A DNA stretch of 64,000 bases from Hymenoscyphus infarciens (taxonomy: Eukaryota; Ascomycota; Leotiomycetes; Helotiales; Helotiaceae), in NCBI GenBank assembly GCA_001414345.1, contig LLCB01000092.1:62001-126000 (forward strand). The letters run 5' to 3'. The position numbers and the translations under genes were made by a program. This document shows positions 26,370 to 40,749 of the stretch, one piece after another. The number at the start of each line of letters is the position of its first letter. The stretch's first letter is position 1. The notes under the pieces were generated by a model. It searched no databases. It was given only the letters and a program-made list of their open reading frames with translations, and was not told the origin of the DNA.

Positions 26370-26990
26370 TTATCTATAAAATCCTATAAACCCTAGATAA
26401 GACTTTATACCTATTATAGTTATAGGTTAGACCTAGTTCTATAGAGGTTCTACTTTTTTAGAATTAACTTTAAGTTCTTTTATAGTTAAGATAAATCCTA
26501 AGTATTTAACTCTAGTAATATTAAATTTACTTTTCTTAATATCTACTTAGAGTCTTACTTCTTAAAGCTAACTTAGAACCTTTTTAACTTATTCCTTATA
26601 TTCTTTAATAGTATCTAAATAAATTAAAATATTATCTAAGTAAGTAATATAGAAGTTGTCTAGATAATCGATTAAGACGTTATTTATATAACGTTAATAG
26701 ATAGTAGAGCTATTATAGAGTTTAAAAGAAAGGACCTTATATTTATATATACTATACCTTATTTTAAATATAGTTATCTCTTCTAAGGTAGAGTCTATCT
26801 AGATATAATAGAAAGCTTATCTTATATCTAACTTAGTAAAGATTTTAGCTATTCTTATTCTTAAAAGGAGCTTATTAATTTAAGAGATTAAGTAGAGATT
26901 ATTTTAGGTTAGAGTATTAAGCTTTTTATAATCGATATAGAACTATAGCTTATTACTATTAGCTTTTTTAATAAAGAGTACTAGAGAGGT
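26370..26990 (-). pseudogene. G element reverse transcriptase remnant
   Basis: The minus-strand translation shows the classic gypsy RT series: L-V-L-F-I-K-K-A near 26,980, Y-I-D-Y-K-K-L-N, I-F-T-K-L-D-I-R, a Y-L-D-N-I-L-I-Y active-site box near 26,630 (the second Asp of YLDD changed to Asn, a G-to-A change), V-K-Y-L-G-F and finally L-G-F-I-G-F-Y-R at about 26,380. Stops are TAA/TAG at positions where Gln or Trp is expected. Confidence 0.9.
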
Positions 26991-29839
26991 GAAAGAGCTA
27001 TTACTATTAATAATAAACCTCTTATCTAGGTTCTTTATAAGATACTTCTTTATAGCTTTAAGCTTTATAGTTAATTATTAATATAGAGGTAAAAAGAAGT
27101 TAAGAAGTAGTTTATTTAAAGTAATCTTATAGTTATATTTATACTAAGAAGAGAGCTTATTAAAAGCTACTTTTAAGAACACGTCTTTATAAGAAGAATA
27201 ATATTTTAAAAGTTAAGCTTATATTAAGGCTCTTATATTATCGTTATCTTAAAAGAGGGCTAACTTTTTATTAATAATCTAATCTAGCTTATAGATACTA
27301 GTTATATAAAATTCTAAGTTAGGTTATTTTATATTAAAGTATATAGTATTAGTATTTATTTTACTAATAAAAGAGTATAGAGTCTAGTTTTTTAAAACTA
27401 TACTAGTAGTTTAAAAAGGCTTTAGACTAGAGTTAGAGGTTGAAATTTTAGAAGGAGTTATTATTATAGATAGAAGTAATAGCTTAGCTATATTTATAAG
27501 TCTACTCTTTTTATATCTTTCTTATTACTAGATAGTATACTCTCTCTAATTCGTATCTAACTAGTAATTTAAAAAGGGTTTCTAGTTCTAGCTAGAAAGT
27601 AGAAGTAAGATCTTCTTACTAAAGTAGGGAGTTAAGAGGTAATTAGCTAGCTAAGTAATCTAGCTCTTTAAAGAGTTAAAAAGGACTTTAAAGTAGTTTA
27701 ACTACTTATTATTAATAATTAGGTCTTATTATCTAAGGTCTAGGATAATAAAGAGGTAGTTAAAGATATAACGTTTATTAATATTTAAATATAGTTATAT
27801 AAATTATATTACTTAGCTTTTAGTACTATTATTATATCTATAAATAGATACTATATATAGTAATCTCTAAATCTTTAAACCTATTATCTTAGATAAGTAT
27901 AGAGCTAGGAGCTAATTTAGAAATAGGTACCTGTTTACTTCTATATCTACTAAAGCTTATAATTTAATACTATATCTCTATATACTAAGAGTAGTATTTA
28001 TAAGGAACTGTTTTCCTCTTATAAGCTTAGAAAGATTAAGTCTAGTTAAGTTATAATTATATAGGCTTAAGAAGGAATTTTTATCTAAGCCTCTTTGTTT
28101 TCTTCTTAACTTAGCTTAGAGTTAGAGTACTTTTTAGAAGGTTATTCTTCTTTAAGTTAATTATCTATCTTATTAATATTAAGAAGATTAAGGTAATTAG
28201 GTTTAAAATACTTAAGCTTATTATAATAGTAATATTTTATACTAGTAAGGACTTAGTCTATTAATATAGTCTTTAATTTTTTACTAGTAGAAAATAGTCT
28301 AGAAGTTTATAAAATCTTCTAAGATATAGAATTAAGTCTATATAAGAGTAGAGAGGGTTTTAGAGTTAAGCTAAGTAAGGATTAAAAAGTACTTATCTTT
28401 TTAAATAATAAGGTTATACTAATTAGTTTAGTTATAGTACTAGTTATAGATAACTCTATATTTTAGTACTTCTTCTTATCTAAGGCTAAAAGATATACTA
28501 TTATCTTATTAAAATTATAATTCTAATCTCTCTTAGCTATAGTAGAGCTACTTTAGAGCTATAGTATAATCTTATTCTATATTTAGTAGAATCTTTCTAA
28601 CTCTAGTATTCCTCTAAGTATAGCTATACTTAAGAAGCGTGCTCTAAAATCTAAAAAAGTTTCTCTTATATAACCCTTTCTACCTATTTATAAGGCTTAA
28701 AATTTATTCTAAGTATCCTCCTTCTTATAACTAGTTAAGAAGTAGGAATTAAGAAGTTTAATTATATCTTATTAATCTTTAAAGGTTATATTACTTATAT
28801 TTAACTTATATTAGAGCTCTAAGTAGTTCTTAGTAAGTTTTATAGTTATCTTTTAAATAAGAGCTTTATAAGTTTTAGATATATAGTAATAGTTAGTATT
28901 TACTTAGAGTCTATTATATATAGATATCTTCTATTACTTATAAGTAGGTAAAGTACTATTATTTAAAGGTTTAATTTTCTTTATAATTTTACTTTTAGTA
29001 GGTTATAGAGCTCTTAGTAAGGTTTTAGCTTATAATTATAGAGTAGATTATTATAAAAGAAGAATATTAGAGGTTAAGTTTTATATTTAAAGATAGTCTA
29101 GTATAATAAAAGAGTATAAAGAAGGAGTTTAATTATTTCCTAGTAAGTATTTATTAATCTATTATACTAAATCTACTAATTAAGCGATTTAGTTATCTTA
29201 CTACTAGATCCTTTTATCTTTTTCTTAGTCTTTAGCCTTTATAGTCTAAATTACTCTCTATATCTTATCTATATTAGAGAAGTCTTAGTTATCTCTTTAG
29301 CTTCTAGGAGTAACCCTTTTACTTTTATTATTCTAAGACTTTTTATTCTTTAATAAGTAGTGTTAAGTTAGAGACCTTTCTATAAGTGTTTAACTTTATT
29401 CTCTAAAAGAGGGCTCTATACTTTAAAATAGAGCTTAGAAGAGACCTAGAGTTACTCCTAAGTCTAATATATTAAATATTAAAAAGAGAGAGGTAAAAAA
29501 GAGGTAATTTAGGAGTTTTCTAGATAACTGTTTATATTATTAACTATCTAAATTATATATAGTAATCTCTATACTAAGAGGGTTATTAGGATTCTTAGGA
29601 ATACTTAGTATATTCTAATCTCTTAATATATAAGATACGATTTTTACTAGCTATCTATATAGATACTAAATCTTAGTATTACTAGCTATTTAGAAGATCT
29701 CTAGAATCCTAGCTATTTAAAGATATATTATTATAGTTCGATTCTAGGCTAAATCGAAATTGAAATAAAAAGAGTAATAATAAGCTTAAAAGAGATATTA
29801 TAAAAGCTATTACTAGTAAAAAAGAGTTTTTCCTTTTTA

Positions 29840-30220
29840 TATAATAGTATAAAATATATACTATAAGAGAAGAGGTATATAGGAGTATATTTAAGACTAA
29901 ATAATATAAGTAGATACTAGGCTCTAATATAGAAGAAAAGGAAAAACTATTCTTCTTCTATACTAAGTATAAACATCTATATATAAGAGGTTAGAGACTA
30001 CTAAGTCCTAATAAGAATAATAACTAAGTCCTTTCTAATATAGCTACTAAAATAATAAGGGCTTTAAAGCTAAATATATAAGATCTTAAAGCGAAATATA
30101 TAACATCTGATCCTTACTCTCTTTAGCCTCTTCTATCTTATAAGTTATAGAAGTATTAGCAGTCGTAGAGGTATTAGCAGTTTCACGAATGCCGACAATT
30201 CAGAATAGCGTGCTATTATA
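29840..30220 (-). repeat. G element 5' LTR (381 bp)
   Basis: Partner of 22,382-22,762. Its right ~90 bp keep CA/TG pairs lost in the partner. Confidence 0.9.
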
Positions 30221-31189
30221 ATAATATTAAAGTATTATTCCTTATTAACGTATAAAAGGTAAGGATTATATATTAATTCTTTTATTTAAAGTGTTTTTAA
30301 GTAATACTTTTAGTAGATATTAAACTAATAGTTTCTAGCTTCTATAATATTATAAAGAAGTCTTATTACTTCTTAAATAATTCTCTTCTACTATCTTTTA
30401 TTCTTTAGTAGATAAGTAAAAATTTATTATCTTAATTAGGTAATAGACTATATATAAGCCTAGGAAATATCTCTTAAAAAGAGACTAAATTATTAGTAAG
30501 ATATAATAAAAAGGGTAATAATAAGTCTTTAGCTTATATATTAGATTATAAGTAATTAGGTAAAGATAACCTTTTTACTATTATTATTAAATCCTTAGAT
30601 TACTAATCTTAACTTTTCTATAACTTATACTATACTAGGGAATTTAATAGTATTAATAAATTTAGATTTAAATATTCTAGCTTCTTTTAAAAGTTAGTTA
30701 TAGGTAATTATTTTAAGTATACTTCTATTAGTAAGGCTTTTAAATTTAGATTAGTATATATTAATATATATACCTTCTTATATACTATTTGATTTAGTAG
30801 GATATAGAGTCTTAGAAACATTTTTATTATATTAAATAAAACGTTTTTTTTTATTAACCTTACTTTAAATAAAGATCTTAGATATACTAGCTTTAAATAT
30901 ATAGGTATTAATAAGATTAAGATATTCTAGGAATTAGAAGAGGACTTTTAGATTCTTTAGTAGTTATTCTCTCTTTCGCTTTAGTAGTATAGTTAATAGA
31001 ATCGGTTTAGGAATTAGAACTAGTATTAATTAAAAGCGTATTACTATAAGAGATAGTAGTAGAGTATTAAGGTTTATTTCTAATTCTAGGTCTTTAAATT
31101 ATTATAATTCTTAAGTAGTATTCTTAGCTAGCTAATCTCTATCTAGAATAGGATCTCTATACTATAAGAGAGGAGAATAATAAGGCTTT

Positions 31190-31379
31190 TGTTAGTATAA
31201 CTAGGTTATAAATAGAGTCTTCCTATCTCTTTTTAAGAGATTAAAAGGTAATGTAAAAAGTAGTTATTTATTTATATATGCCTATTTATAAGTATAAAGG
31301 TCTAAGTATAAATAAGCTTTATTCTACTACTTGATTAGGTAACTGGAACTGATATATTTACCTTATAATTGTCTTAATA
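31190..31379 (-). repeat. E2 3' LTR (190 bp)
   Basis: Starts TGTTAGTATAAC on the plus strand, immediately after GCTTT, and ends CTTAATA. Confidence 0.9.
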
Positions 31380-34300
31380 CTAGAGTAACTTAGAAGTAAG
31401 ATATATTAGTAAAAACTATTAAAAATATAATTAAAAGAGATTAATAAAATCTATTAATAAGAACTCTCTATTCTATCTATCTAGCTAATTAGAATACTCT
31501 ATTCTACTTATCTATTCTTGCTTATTTATCTATGTTTCTTATATACTTATCTTTTCTATGTTCTACTTATTCTATTACTTTTACTTTTAATCTATTAGTA
31601 TTAATAAGATCTTTTAAAGCGTTATAAGGCTTAGATTTAGTTATAGTATTTATAGGATTACTTATACTATTAATCTATTTAATATTATAGATCTCTTAAT
31701 ATTTATATATTTATTAAAGTCTTATAATATTAATTATTAGTCTCTTTTTCTTAGTAGTACTAAGTCTTATAAGATAGTTATAAATTAACTTAGAATTAGT
31801 ATAAATTATAAGTAGAACTAATTAATTAAGAATAAGCTTAATTATTAATTTAATAGTACTAGTAATATCGAATCCTCTACTTAAAGTATATAACTTAGAG
31901 GCTAAAATACTATAAGTAACTCTCTTATACTTTATAGATAACTAGTATAAGCTATTAGCTTTATTATCTTTATTTACTAGTATAAGAACGTATTTAATTT
32001 ATAAAGTATAATTCTTATTATTAGTAAAAGAAGAATTAGTAAATAGAATTAATTTAAGACTTTTTAGATTTAATTCTATATAAGTAAGTCTTTTATTAAG
32101 ATTATCGATTTACTATTAAAGTCTTTTATTAAGAGTGTTAATATCTTCTTTTTAGAGGTTAACTATTTAAGTAGTAGTTAATAAATCGAAAGTAGCTTTT
32201 AGTTATAATACTATAGTTATATAAGCTCTATAAGTACGTTATATAATATATTACTCTTTTATAGAAGCCTTTAATTAAATTATATTATAAGAGCTTTTAA
32301 GATTAGTAGGCTTAACGCTTACTAATTTAATATTCTTAGAATAATCCTAGGTAAGTATAATCTTAAGATTAAGCGAGTTTAAGGAATTAATTATAATTTT
32401 ACCTCTATTAAATTTAAGTAGATAGTTCTTAGTTAATTCCTTATAGTCTTTAGTAGTGAATTTAGCTTCTTTAAGCTTTAATTCCTTATTATTAGTAAAT
32501 CCTTTATTAGTAAGAATAAAAGTATTATTAGTTTAGAGATTTATAATACTAAAGTATTATTTCTTATTAATATATAAAAGATAAGGATTATATATTAATT
32601 CTTTTATTTAAAGTACTTTTAAGTAATGCTTTTAGCAGATGTTAAAACTAATAGTTTCTAGCTTCTATAATACTATAAAGGAGTCTTATTACTTCTTAGA
32701 TAATTCTCTTCTACTATTCTTTATTCTTTAGTAGATAAGTAAAAATTTATTATCTTAATTAAATAATAGACTATATATAAGCCTAGGAAATATCTCTTAA
32801 AAAGAGGCTAAATTATTAGTAAGATATAATAAAAAGAGTAATAATAAGTCTCTAGCTTATATATTAGATTATAGGTAATTAGGTAAAGATAACTTTTTTA
32901 CTATTATTATTAAATCCTTAGATTACTAATCTTAACTTTTTTATAACTTATACTATACTAGGGAATTTAATAGTATTAACGAATTTAGATCTAAATATTC
33001 TAGCTTCTTTTAGAAGTTAGTTATAGATAATTATTTTAAGTATATCTCTATTAGTAAGGCTCTTAAATTTAGATTAGTATATACTAATATATATACCTTT
33101 TTATATACTATTTAATTTAGTAGAATATAGAGTCTTAAAAACATTCTTATTATATTAGATAAAACGTTCCTTTTTATTAACTTTACTTTAAATAAAGATC
33201 TTAAATATACTAGTCTTAAATATATAAGTATTAATAAGATTAAGGTGTTTTAGGAATTAGAAAAGGACTTTTAGATTCTTTAGTAGTCGTTCTCTCTTTT
33301 ACTTTAGTAGTATAGTTAATAGAATCAGTTTAAGAATTAGAACTAGTATTAATTAAAAGTATATTACTATAGAAGATAGTAGTAGAGTATTAAAGTTTAT
33401 TTCTAATTCTAGGTCTTTAAATTATTATACTTCTTAATTAATATCCTTAGCTAGCTAATCCCTATCTAGAATAGGATCTCTATACTATAAGAGAGGGGAA
33501 TAATAAGGCTTTATAACTATAGATCTAAATTTAATAGATTTACTAAGTAATTTAATAATATACTCTTTATTATTAATATTAATTAATTTAAAAGGTCTAG
33601 TCTATTTACTCTTTTCTTATTAAATAAAGACATTAGAATTTAAGAGTAAATTATATAGGTAATTCTTATTAAAACTATTCTAAGTATTTAAAGTATTATT
33701 AACTTATCTTTTTACTTATATCTTTTATATCTTATTTTAAGCTTTATTATATATTATAGCTTTTTAAGCTATTTTAGAAGATAAAGTATTATTATTTAAT
33801 ATATAAGTATATACTCTAAAAATAAGAAGTATAGGGATAAGGCTATCTAAGCTAGTAGTGTTATTAATTACTTTAAAAGCTATTTATAAAAGCATATTCT
33901 TAGTAAGGTCTAGATAAGCTTCTTTAAATATTTAGTAGGCTTAATAAATTAGTCTATAGTATTATTTAATAATTCTAATTAAAGTATATACCTTTATAAG
34001 TATAGATGTAATAGTTATTCTTATAGCTCTTACTTATTAGATAAATTCCTTACTTATAAGATTCTTACTAGTATTAGTAATAATTATTACTAGAGGTCTT
34101 AAGTAAGTATTAACTTAATATTTAAAGAACTTCTTAAATATATGTTTTAAAGTTATATTTCTTAACTAATAGCTAGTTTAGAAGTAGGTAGCTAGGTTAA
34201 TAATATATAATAATAAGCTTTCTTTAATATATATAATATTTATAATAACTATAAAGTTAAAGTCTATCTTATTATTATATAGAGTAAATTTAAATTAACT

Positions 34301-37300
34301 AAGGGACTTCTTATACTTCTAATAAAATTTATAGAATTTAGTTAGATAGTTAAGTACTTTAGAATTAAAGTCTTTTCTAATATACTTTAAAAGTATTAAT
34401 AATCTAGTAATAGATAGATAGCTAAATTATTAATAAAGATATATAAGCTTAATATCTATAAGTAAGCTTAGAAATTATTATATATAAGTAGTAATAGCTC
34501 TATTTTATAATAGGAAGAGATAGCTAAATTAGTAGATTACTAAGAAAACTTCCTTTTTGCTTTTACGTTTTCTAATAAAGAGGTTCTTAATATTATTATA
34601 AGATACTCTTAGTTAGTCTATATCTTTAATAGAAAGTAAAAATAGAGTATTAGACTAGTATATATAGAAGTCGACGATATTAATAAGAGTTGTTATTTTT
34701 ACCTTTCTAATAGATTAAGTGTTACTAATTCTAAAAGTAACTATAAAGCTACTATTTAATAATAGTAGTAATTTATATATAAGGTTATTATATACTAGGA
34801 ATTAGTTATATCTAATAGTAGAGTATTTATTAGTACTAGTATTAATTATAATATTAAAGAATTTAGTCTTCTTATATCTTTTAGTACTATATTATATAAG
34901 AGTCTTATATTCTTTATCTTTATAGTCTTCTTAAATATCTTTAGTTATTAAATAGATAAAAGAGGTGTTAGCTAATTTAGAAATAATCTATTTAATATTA
35001 ATAGTATTAATAGTATTATAAGAGGTAATAAATTATTAAATATTATTATCTAGCTTAATATTAAGAGATAGAAGGTTATTAATAATAAATATCTCTTTTA
35101 ATTAGTTAATATTTAAATTATTATAAAGCTCTTCTATATTTAAAACATATTATTAGATATTATAGTTAAAGCTCTTTTTTTTTAAAAGTATTCTTATACT
35201 TTCTCTTAAGTTATTAATAATATTATTCTATATATTAATCTTACTTATTTTTAAGATAATCTTAGAACTAATAATTTAGCTTCTTATAAATCTAATATAC
35301 TCTTTTAAATCTTAGAGAATTTATAAAGTAATTAGATATATAGTTATTATAAAATTTATAGTTAGTAGTATACTATTCTACTTCTAATTCTTCTATAATA
35401 TATACTTATTAACTTACTATTCTTATACTACTTCTATAAAGGTTCTTATAATTATTAATAGATTAGTATAAAGTATTAATAGTAGATTAGAGGTTCCTAT
35501 TTAAAGGAGCTTCTCTAAGAGTAGTATAGAATTCTACTATATTTTAATATCTTATTATAATTTTATTTATAAAGGTATACTTATTCTAAAGTTTAAGATA
35601 TAAACTATAAAAGAGTTTATTAAGTTTATCTAGGTATAACTTAAGATATTAGAATACTAATTTATTAGTATTATTAGTCTTAAATTATTTATACTAAAAG
35701 GTATTCTATTTAGAAAAGACGTTTTAGTAATAGGAATCATTTTTAAAGTAATCTTAAATGTTTTTATATATATCTATAAACAAGAGTTCGCTTCTATATA
35801 TAATAGTAGTATAATAATAAGTAAGTATAAGTCTCTTAAGTATTATAAGAAAGACTAAATAATAGTATATAATTAGTATACTATTATAAAGATAGATATT
35901 ATAAAATATATTAAGCTTAAGGTTAAAGTTATCCTTCTTTCTACTATATTATATTTCCTTTATATATATTTTAAAGACGTTAGTAATTTCTCTAGAAAAT
36001 GAGTTATATAGTATCTTACTATACTATAGATTTTAACTAAGAATATCTAGCTAGTAGAGATAGAGAGGAGAACGAATAGGATCTAGGTCTATTATATAGT
36101 ATTATAGCTTTAATAGATATATAAAACCTTAGAGTTAAGGATGTTAAGAGAGTTGATTTAATATATTAATATATCTAAGCTAGGATTGTTAATAGATTAG
36201 TTATTAGAGATATTAGTACTCTTAACGTTCTAGGATATAGAAGTACTTTATTAGTAATTAAGAAGGTTTTAGAGAGAGTAGATTACTATTTAGAAGGAGT
36301 AGATATATAAGGGAACGAATAGGAGAAGAGAATCCTAGTTAAGGCTTCTTAGATTATTAACTTAAACTACTAAAATAAGTAAGTTTTAGTAATTTTAAAG
36401 TTAAATTTAAAGAAGGAATTATACTAGTAGCTATATTTAATAAAGTTATATTAAAAGAAGGAACGTCTTTATCTAAAGTAGACTAGGTATAATACTAGGT
36501 AAGCTAATTATAAGTAGATAAGTAAGCTCTCTTTTAGCTTAACTTAGAGAAATTTAACTATCTTACTTCTAAATTAGGTTATTTTAGCTTTAGATAGGCT
36601 CTAAAGTAGGCTCTTAAAATAGCCCTTTTTTAATTTAACTTAGTAAGATCTATATAATATACCTCTAGTATAAGTAAATTTAATTTAGATAATCTTAATA
36701 TTAACTTTACTATCTTTAGTATAGATCCTTCTTAGAATAATTAATATAAAGGATTTAATAGATTTAGAATAAGATTATTAATTCTTTATTTAAGTTTATT
36801 AAAAGAAGTATTACTTAAATAAATAATCTCTTCTAATTCTTTATAAGAGAGTCTAGATTATTTATTCTCTTAAAGTATTTAGAGAAGTAATTCTACTATT
36901 TTTATATCCTTATAATTTAGTATATAACATCTATAGCACCTAAGTATAGATTAGAGTCTTAATACTACTTTTACTTTTATAATATTAAAGTTATTAACTA
37001 TTTATTTTTAGAAGTTCTTTTAGAAAGTATACTAAAGTTCCTTATTATCTTCTTTACTAGTCTTATACTTTCTAGTAAATAGCTTAACTATATTAGTTAA
37101 GTATTCTACTATATTTTTATATATTTTATATTTAGTTAGATTATTATTAGAAGGGTTACTAGAAGGGTTACTACTATCCTTCTTCTATAGGGATTAGCTT
37201 CTATTAAGGCCTAATATAGTATTATTTATTAACTCTTTTAGTAATTTAAGGTTAAAGAACTTATTATTAAAGAATAAGGATATTAGAAGAATAGAAGATA

Positions 37301-37600
37301 GAATATTAAAGAGCTAGAAGCCTAGCTAGAGATACCTGTCTTATAGTAAGATAGTCTAAAAGTATAGTAAATTAAAGACTTAAAATAAGAGGTAAATGTC
37401 TTAGTAAATTTAAAGAGAGAATTTAAGTAAGAATTATATGTTTTTAGTAGTATTATAGAGTCTTTAAGAAAAGTAATAGATTAATACTTTTAAAATGTTT
37501 ATTAATAAGCTAGGAAAGTGTTAAATTAGTTAGTTTTATAATAATTAATTAAAGGAATAATTAATAGATCTATAGTCCTTTTTAGAGATAAAAGAATACT
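31379..37600 (-). pseudogene. E2 copia gag-pol remnant
   Basis: Colinear on the opposite strand with the E3 polyprotein, where integrase precedes reverse transcriptase. No frame is open for more than a short distance. All stops inspected are TAA or TAG in positions compatible with CAA, CAG or TGG. Confidence 0.75.
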
Positions 37601-37781
37601 AAGATAGAAACTCTTTATAATAGTAAAAGTTAATCTCCTATTAGGATAAAAAGGAGGCTTTTACTCTATAACTACTTATAATATTATATTCCTACTAGAA
37701 TAAGAGAGATAATACTACTAAGATAGAAAGCGTCTAATATAAGTAACTAAGTAACTTAATCTATATATATATACTAATTAG

Positions 37782-37971
37782 TATTAGTATAACTAGGTTA
37801 TAAATAAGGTCTTTCTATCCCTTTTTAAGAGATTAAAAGGTAATATAAAAAGTAGTTATTCATTTATACGTGCCTATTTATAAGTATAAAGGTTTAAGTA
37901 TAAATAGGCCTTATTCTACTACCTAATTAGGTAACCGGAACCGACATATTTACTCTATAATTGTCTCGACA
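37782..37971 (-). repeat. E2 5' LTR (190 bp)
   Basis: Starts TATTAGTATAAC on the plus strand and ends TGTCTCGACA, immediately before GCTTT. Confidence 0.9.
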
Positions 37972-40158
37972 GCTTTATAACTATAGATCTAAATTTAGTA
38001 GGTCTACTAAGTAATTTAATAATATACTCTTTATTATTAATACTAATTAATTTAAAAGGTCTAGTCTATTTACTCTTTTCTTACTAAATAAGAATATTAG
38101 AATTTAGAAGTAAATTATATAAGTACTTCTTATTAGAACTATTCTAAGTATTTAAGGTATTATTAACTTATCTTTTTACTTATATCTTTTATATCTTATT
38201 TTAAACTTTATTATATATTATAGCTCTTTAGACTATTCTAGAAGATAGAGTATTATTATCTAATATATAAGTATATACTCTAAAAATAAGAAGTATAGAG
38301 ATAAGGCTATCTAGGCTAGTAGTGTTATTAATTACTTTAAAAGCTATTTATAAAAGTATATTCTTAGTAAGGTCTAGATAAGCTTCTTTAAATATTTAGT
38401 AGGCTTAATAAATTAGTTTATAATATTATTTAATAATTCTAATTAAATTATATATCTTTATAAATATAGACGTAATAGTTGTTCTTATAGCTTTTACTTA
38501 TTAGATAAACTCCTTATTTATAAGATTCTTACTAGTATTAGTAATAATTATTACTAGGGGTTCTAAGTAAGTATTAACCTAATATTTAAGAAACTTCTTA
38601 AATATATACTTTAAAGTTATATTTCTTAACTAATAGCTAGCTTAGAAGCGGGTAGCTAGGTTAATAATATATAATAATAAGCTTTCTTTAATATATATAA
38701 TATCTATAATAATTATAAAGTTAAAGTCTATCTTATTATTATATAGAGTAAATTTAAATTAGTTAGAAGACTTCTTATACTTCTAATAAAATTTATAGAA
38801 TTTAGTTAAATAGTTAAGTACTTTAGAATTAAAGTCTTTTCTAGTATACTTTAAAAGTATTAATAATCTAATAATAGATAAATAGCTAAATTATTAATAA
38901 AAATATATAAGCTTAATGTTTATAAGTAAGCTTAAGAATTATTATATATAAGTAGTAATAGCTCTATCTTATAATAAGAAGAGATAGCTAAATTAGTAGA
39001 TTACTAAGAAAACTTCCTTTTTATCTTTATACTTTCTAATAAAAAGGGTTTTAATATTATTATAAAATACTCCTAGTTAATTTATATCTTTAATAGAAAG
39101 TAAAAATAGAGTATTAAACTAGTATATATAGAAGTTAATAATACTAATAAGAGTTATTATTTTTACTTTTTTAATAGATTAAGTATTATTAATTCTAAAA
39201 GTAACTATAAAGCTACTATTTAGTAATAGTAGTAATTTATATATAAGGTTATTATATACTAGGAATTAGTTATATTTAATAATAGAGTATTTAGTAGTAT
39301 TAGTATTAATTATAATACTAAAGAATTTAGTCTTCTTATATCTCTTAGTATTATATTATATAAGGGTTTTATATTCCTTATTTTTATAGTTCGCTTAAAT
39401 ATCCTTAGTTATTAAATAGATAAAAGAAGTATTAGCTAATTTAGAAATAATCTATTTAGTATTAATAGTATTAATAGTATTATAAGAGGTAGTAAATTAT
39501 TAAATATTATTATCTAGCTTAATATTAAGAGATAGAAGATTATTAATAATAAATCTCTCTTTTAATTAGTTAATATTTAAATTATTATAAAGCTCTTTTA
39601 TATTTAAAATATATTACTAAACGTTATAGTTAAAGCTCTTTTTCTTAAAAGTATTCTTATACTTTCTTTTAAGTTATTAATAATATTATTCTATATATTA
39701 ATCTTACTTATTTTTAGAGTAATCTTAAAACTAATAATTTAGCTTTTTATAAATCTAATATACTCTCTTAAATCTTAGAGAATATATAGAGTAATTAGAT
39801 ATATAGTTATTATAAAATTTATAGTTAGTAGTATACTATTCTACTTTTAATTCTTTTATAATATATACTTATTAACTTACTATTCTTATACTACTTCTAT
39901 AAAGGTTCTTATAATTATTAATAGATTAGTATAAAGTATTAATAGTAAATTAGAGGTTTCTATTTAGAAGAGCTTTTCTAAGAGTAGTATAGAATTCTAT
40001 TATATTTTAATATTTTATTATAATTTTATTTATAAGAGTATACTTATTCTAAAGCTTAGAATATAGACTATAAAAGAGTTTATTAAGTTTGTCTAAGTAT
40101 AACTTAAGATATTAGAATACTAATTTATTAGTATTATTAGTCTTAAATTATTTATACT

Positions 40159-40348
40159 TATTAAGACAATTATAGAGTAAGTATGTCGGTTCTAGTTACT
40201 TAATCGAGTAGTAGAATAAGGCCTATTTATACTTAGACGTTTATACTTATAGATAGATATATATAAATAAATAACTACTTTTTATATTACCTTTTAATCT
40301 CTTAAAAAGAGATAAGAAGACTCTATTTATAACCTAGTTATACTAATA
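40159..40348 (+). repeat. E3 5' LTR (190 bp)
   Basis: Begins TATTAAGACAATTATAG and ends GTTATACTAATA. Ancestral TG and CA ends have become TA. Confidence 0.9.
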
Positions 40349-40749
40349 CTAATTAGTATATATATATAGATTAGGTTACTTAGTTACTTATATTAGACGC
40401 TTTCTATCCTAGTAGCGTTATCTCTTCTATTTTAGTAGGAATATAATATTATAAGTAGTTATAGAGTAAAAGCCTCTTTTCTATCTTAGTAAGAGATTAA
40501 CTTTTACTATTATAAAGAGTTTCTATCTTAGTATTCTTTTATTCTTAAAAAGGACTATAAATCTACTAATTATTCTTTTAATTAATTATTATAAAACTAA
40601 CTAATTTAATACTTCTCTAGTCTATTAATAAACACTTTAAAAGTATTAATCTATTACTCTTCTTAAAGACTCTATAATACTACTAAAAATATATAATTCT
40701 TACTTAAATTCTCTCTTTAAATTTACTAAGACATTTACTCTTTATTTTA

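Larger units (their letters stand above)
22382..30220 (-). mobile_element. Ty3/gypsy element G nested in E1
   Basis: Two 381-bp LTRs (22,382-22,762 and 29,840-30,220) flank a 7,839-bp element. ATAAT is duplicated at 22,377-22,381 and 30,221-30,225, and joining the flanks restores the sequence seen unbroken in E2 near 32,545. Termini read TATAATAG...CTATTATA, explained as RIP-altered TG...CA ends. A purine-rich tract next to the left LTR (minus strand AAAGAAGAGAGGA) fits a polypurine tract and agrees with minus-strand orientation. Minus-strand domains in order are gag region, RT, RNase H, integrase. All frames are broken by RIP stops. Confidence 0.92.
31190..37971 (-). mobile_element. Ty1/copia element E2, uninterrupted copy nested in E1
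   Basis: Two 190-bp LTRs (31,190-31,379 and 37,782-37,971) and a GCTTT duplication (31,185-31,189 and 37,972-37,976). At 6,782 bp it is the only copy of this copia family here without a nested insert and so serves as the yardstick for E1 and E3. Pol is on the minus strand (5' LTR on the right): gag about 36.2-37.6 kb, integrase about 33.7-34.3 kb, RT about 32.3-33.1 kb, RNase H about 31.5-32.0 kb, positions taken by alignment to E3. RIP-inactivated. It lacks about 21 bp at 36,105 that E1 and E3 keep. Confidence 0.92.
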
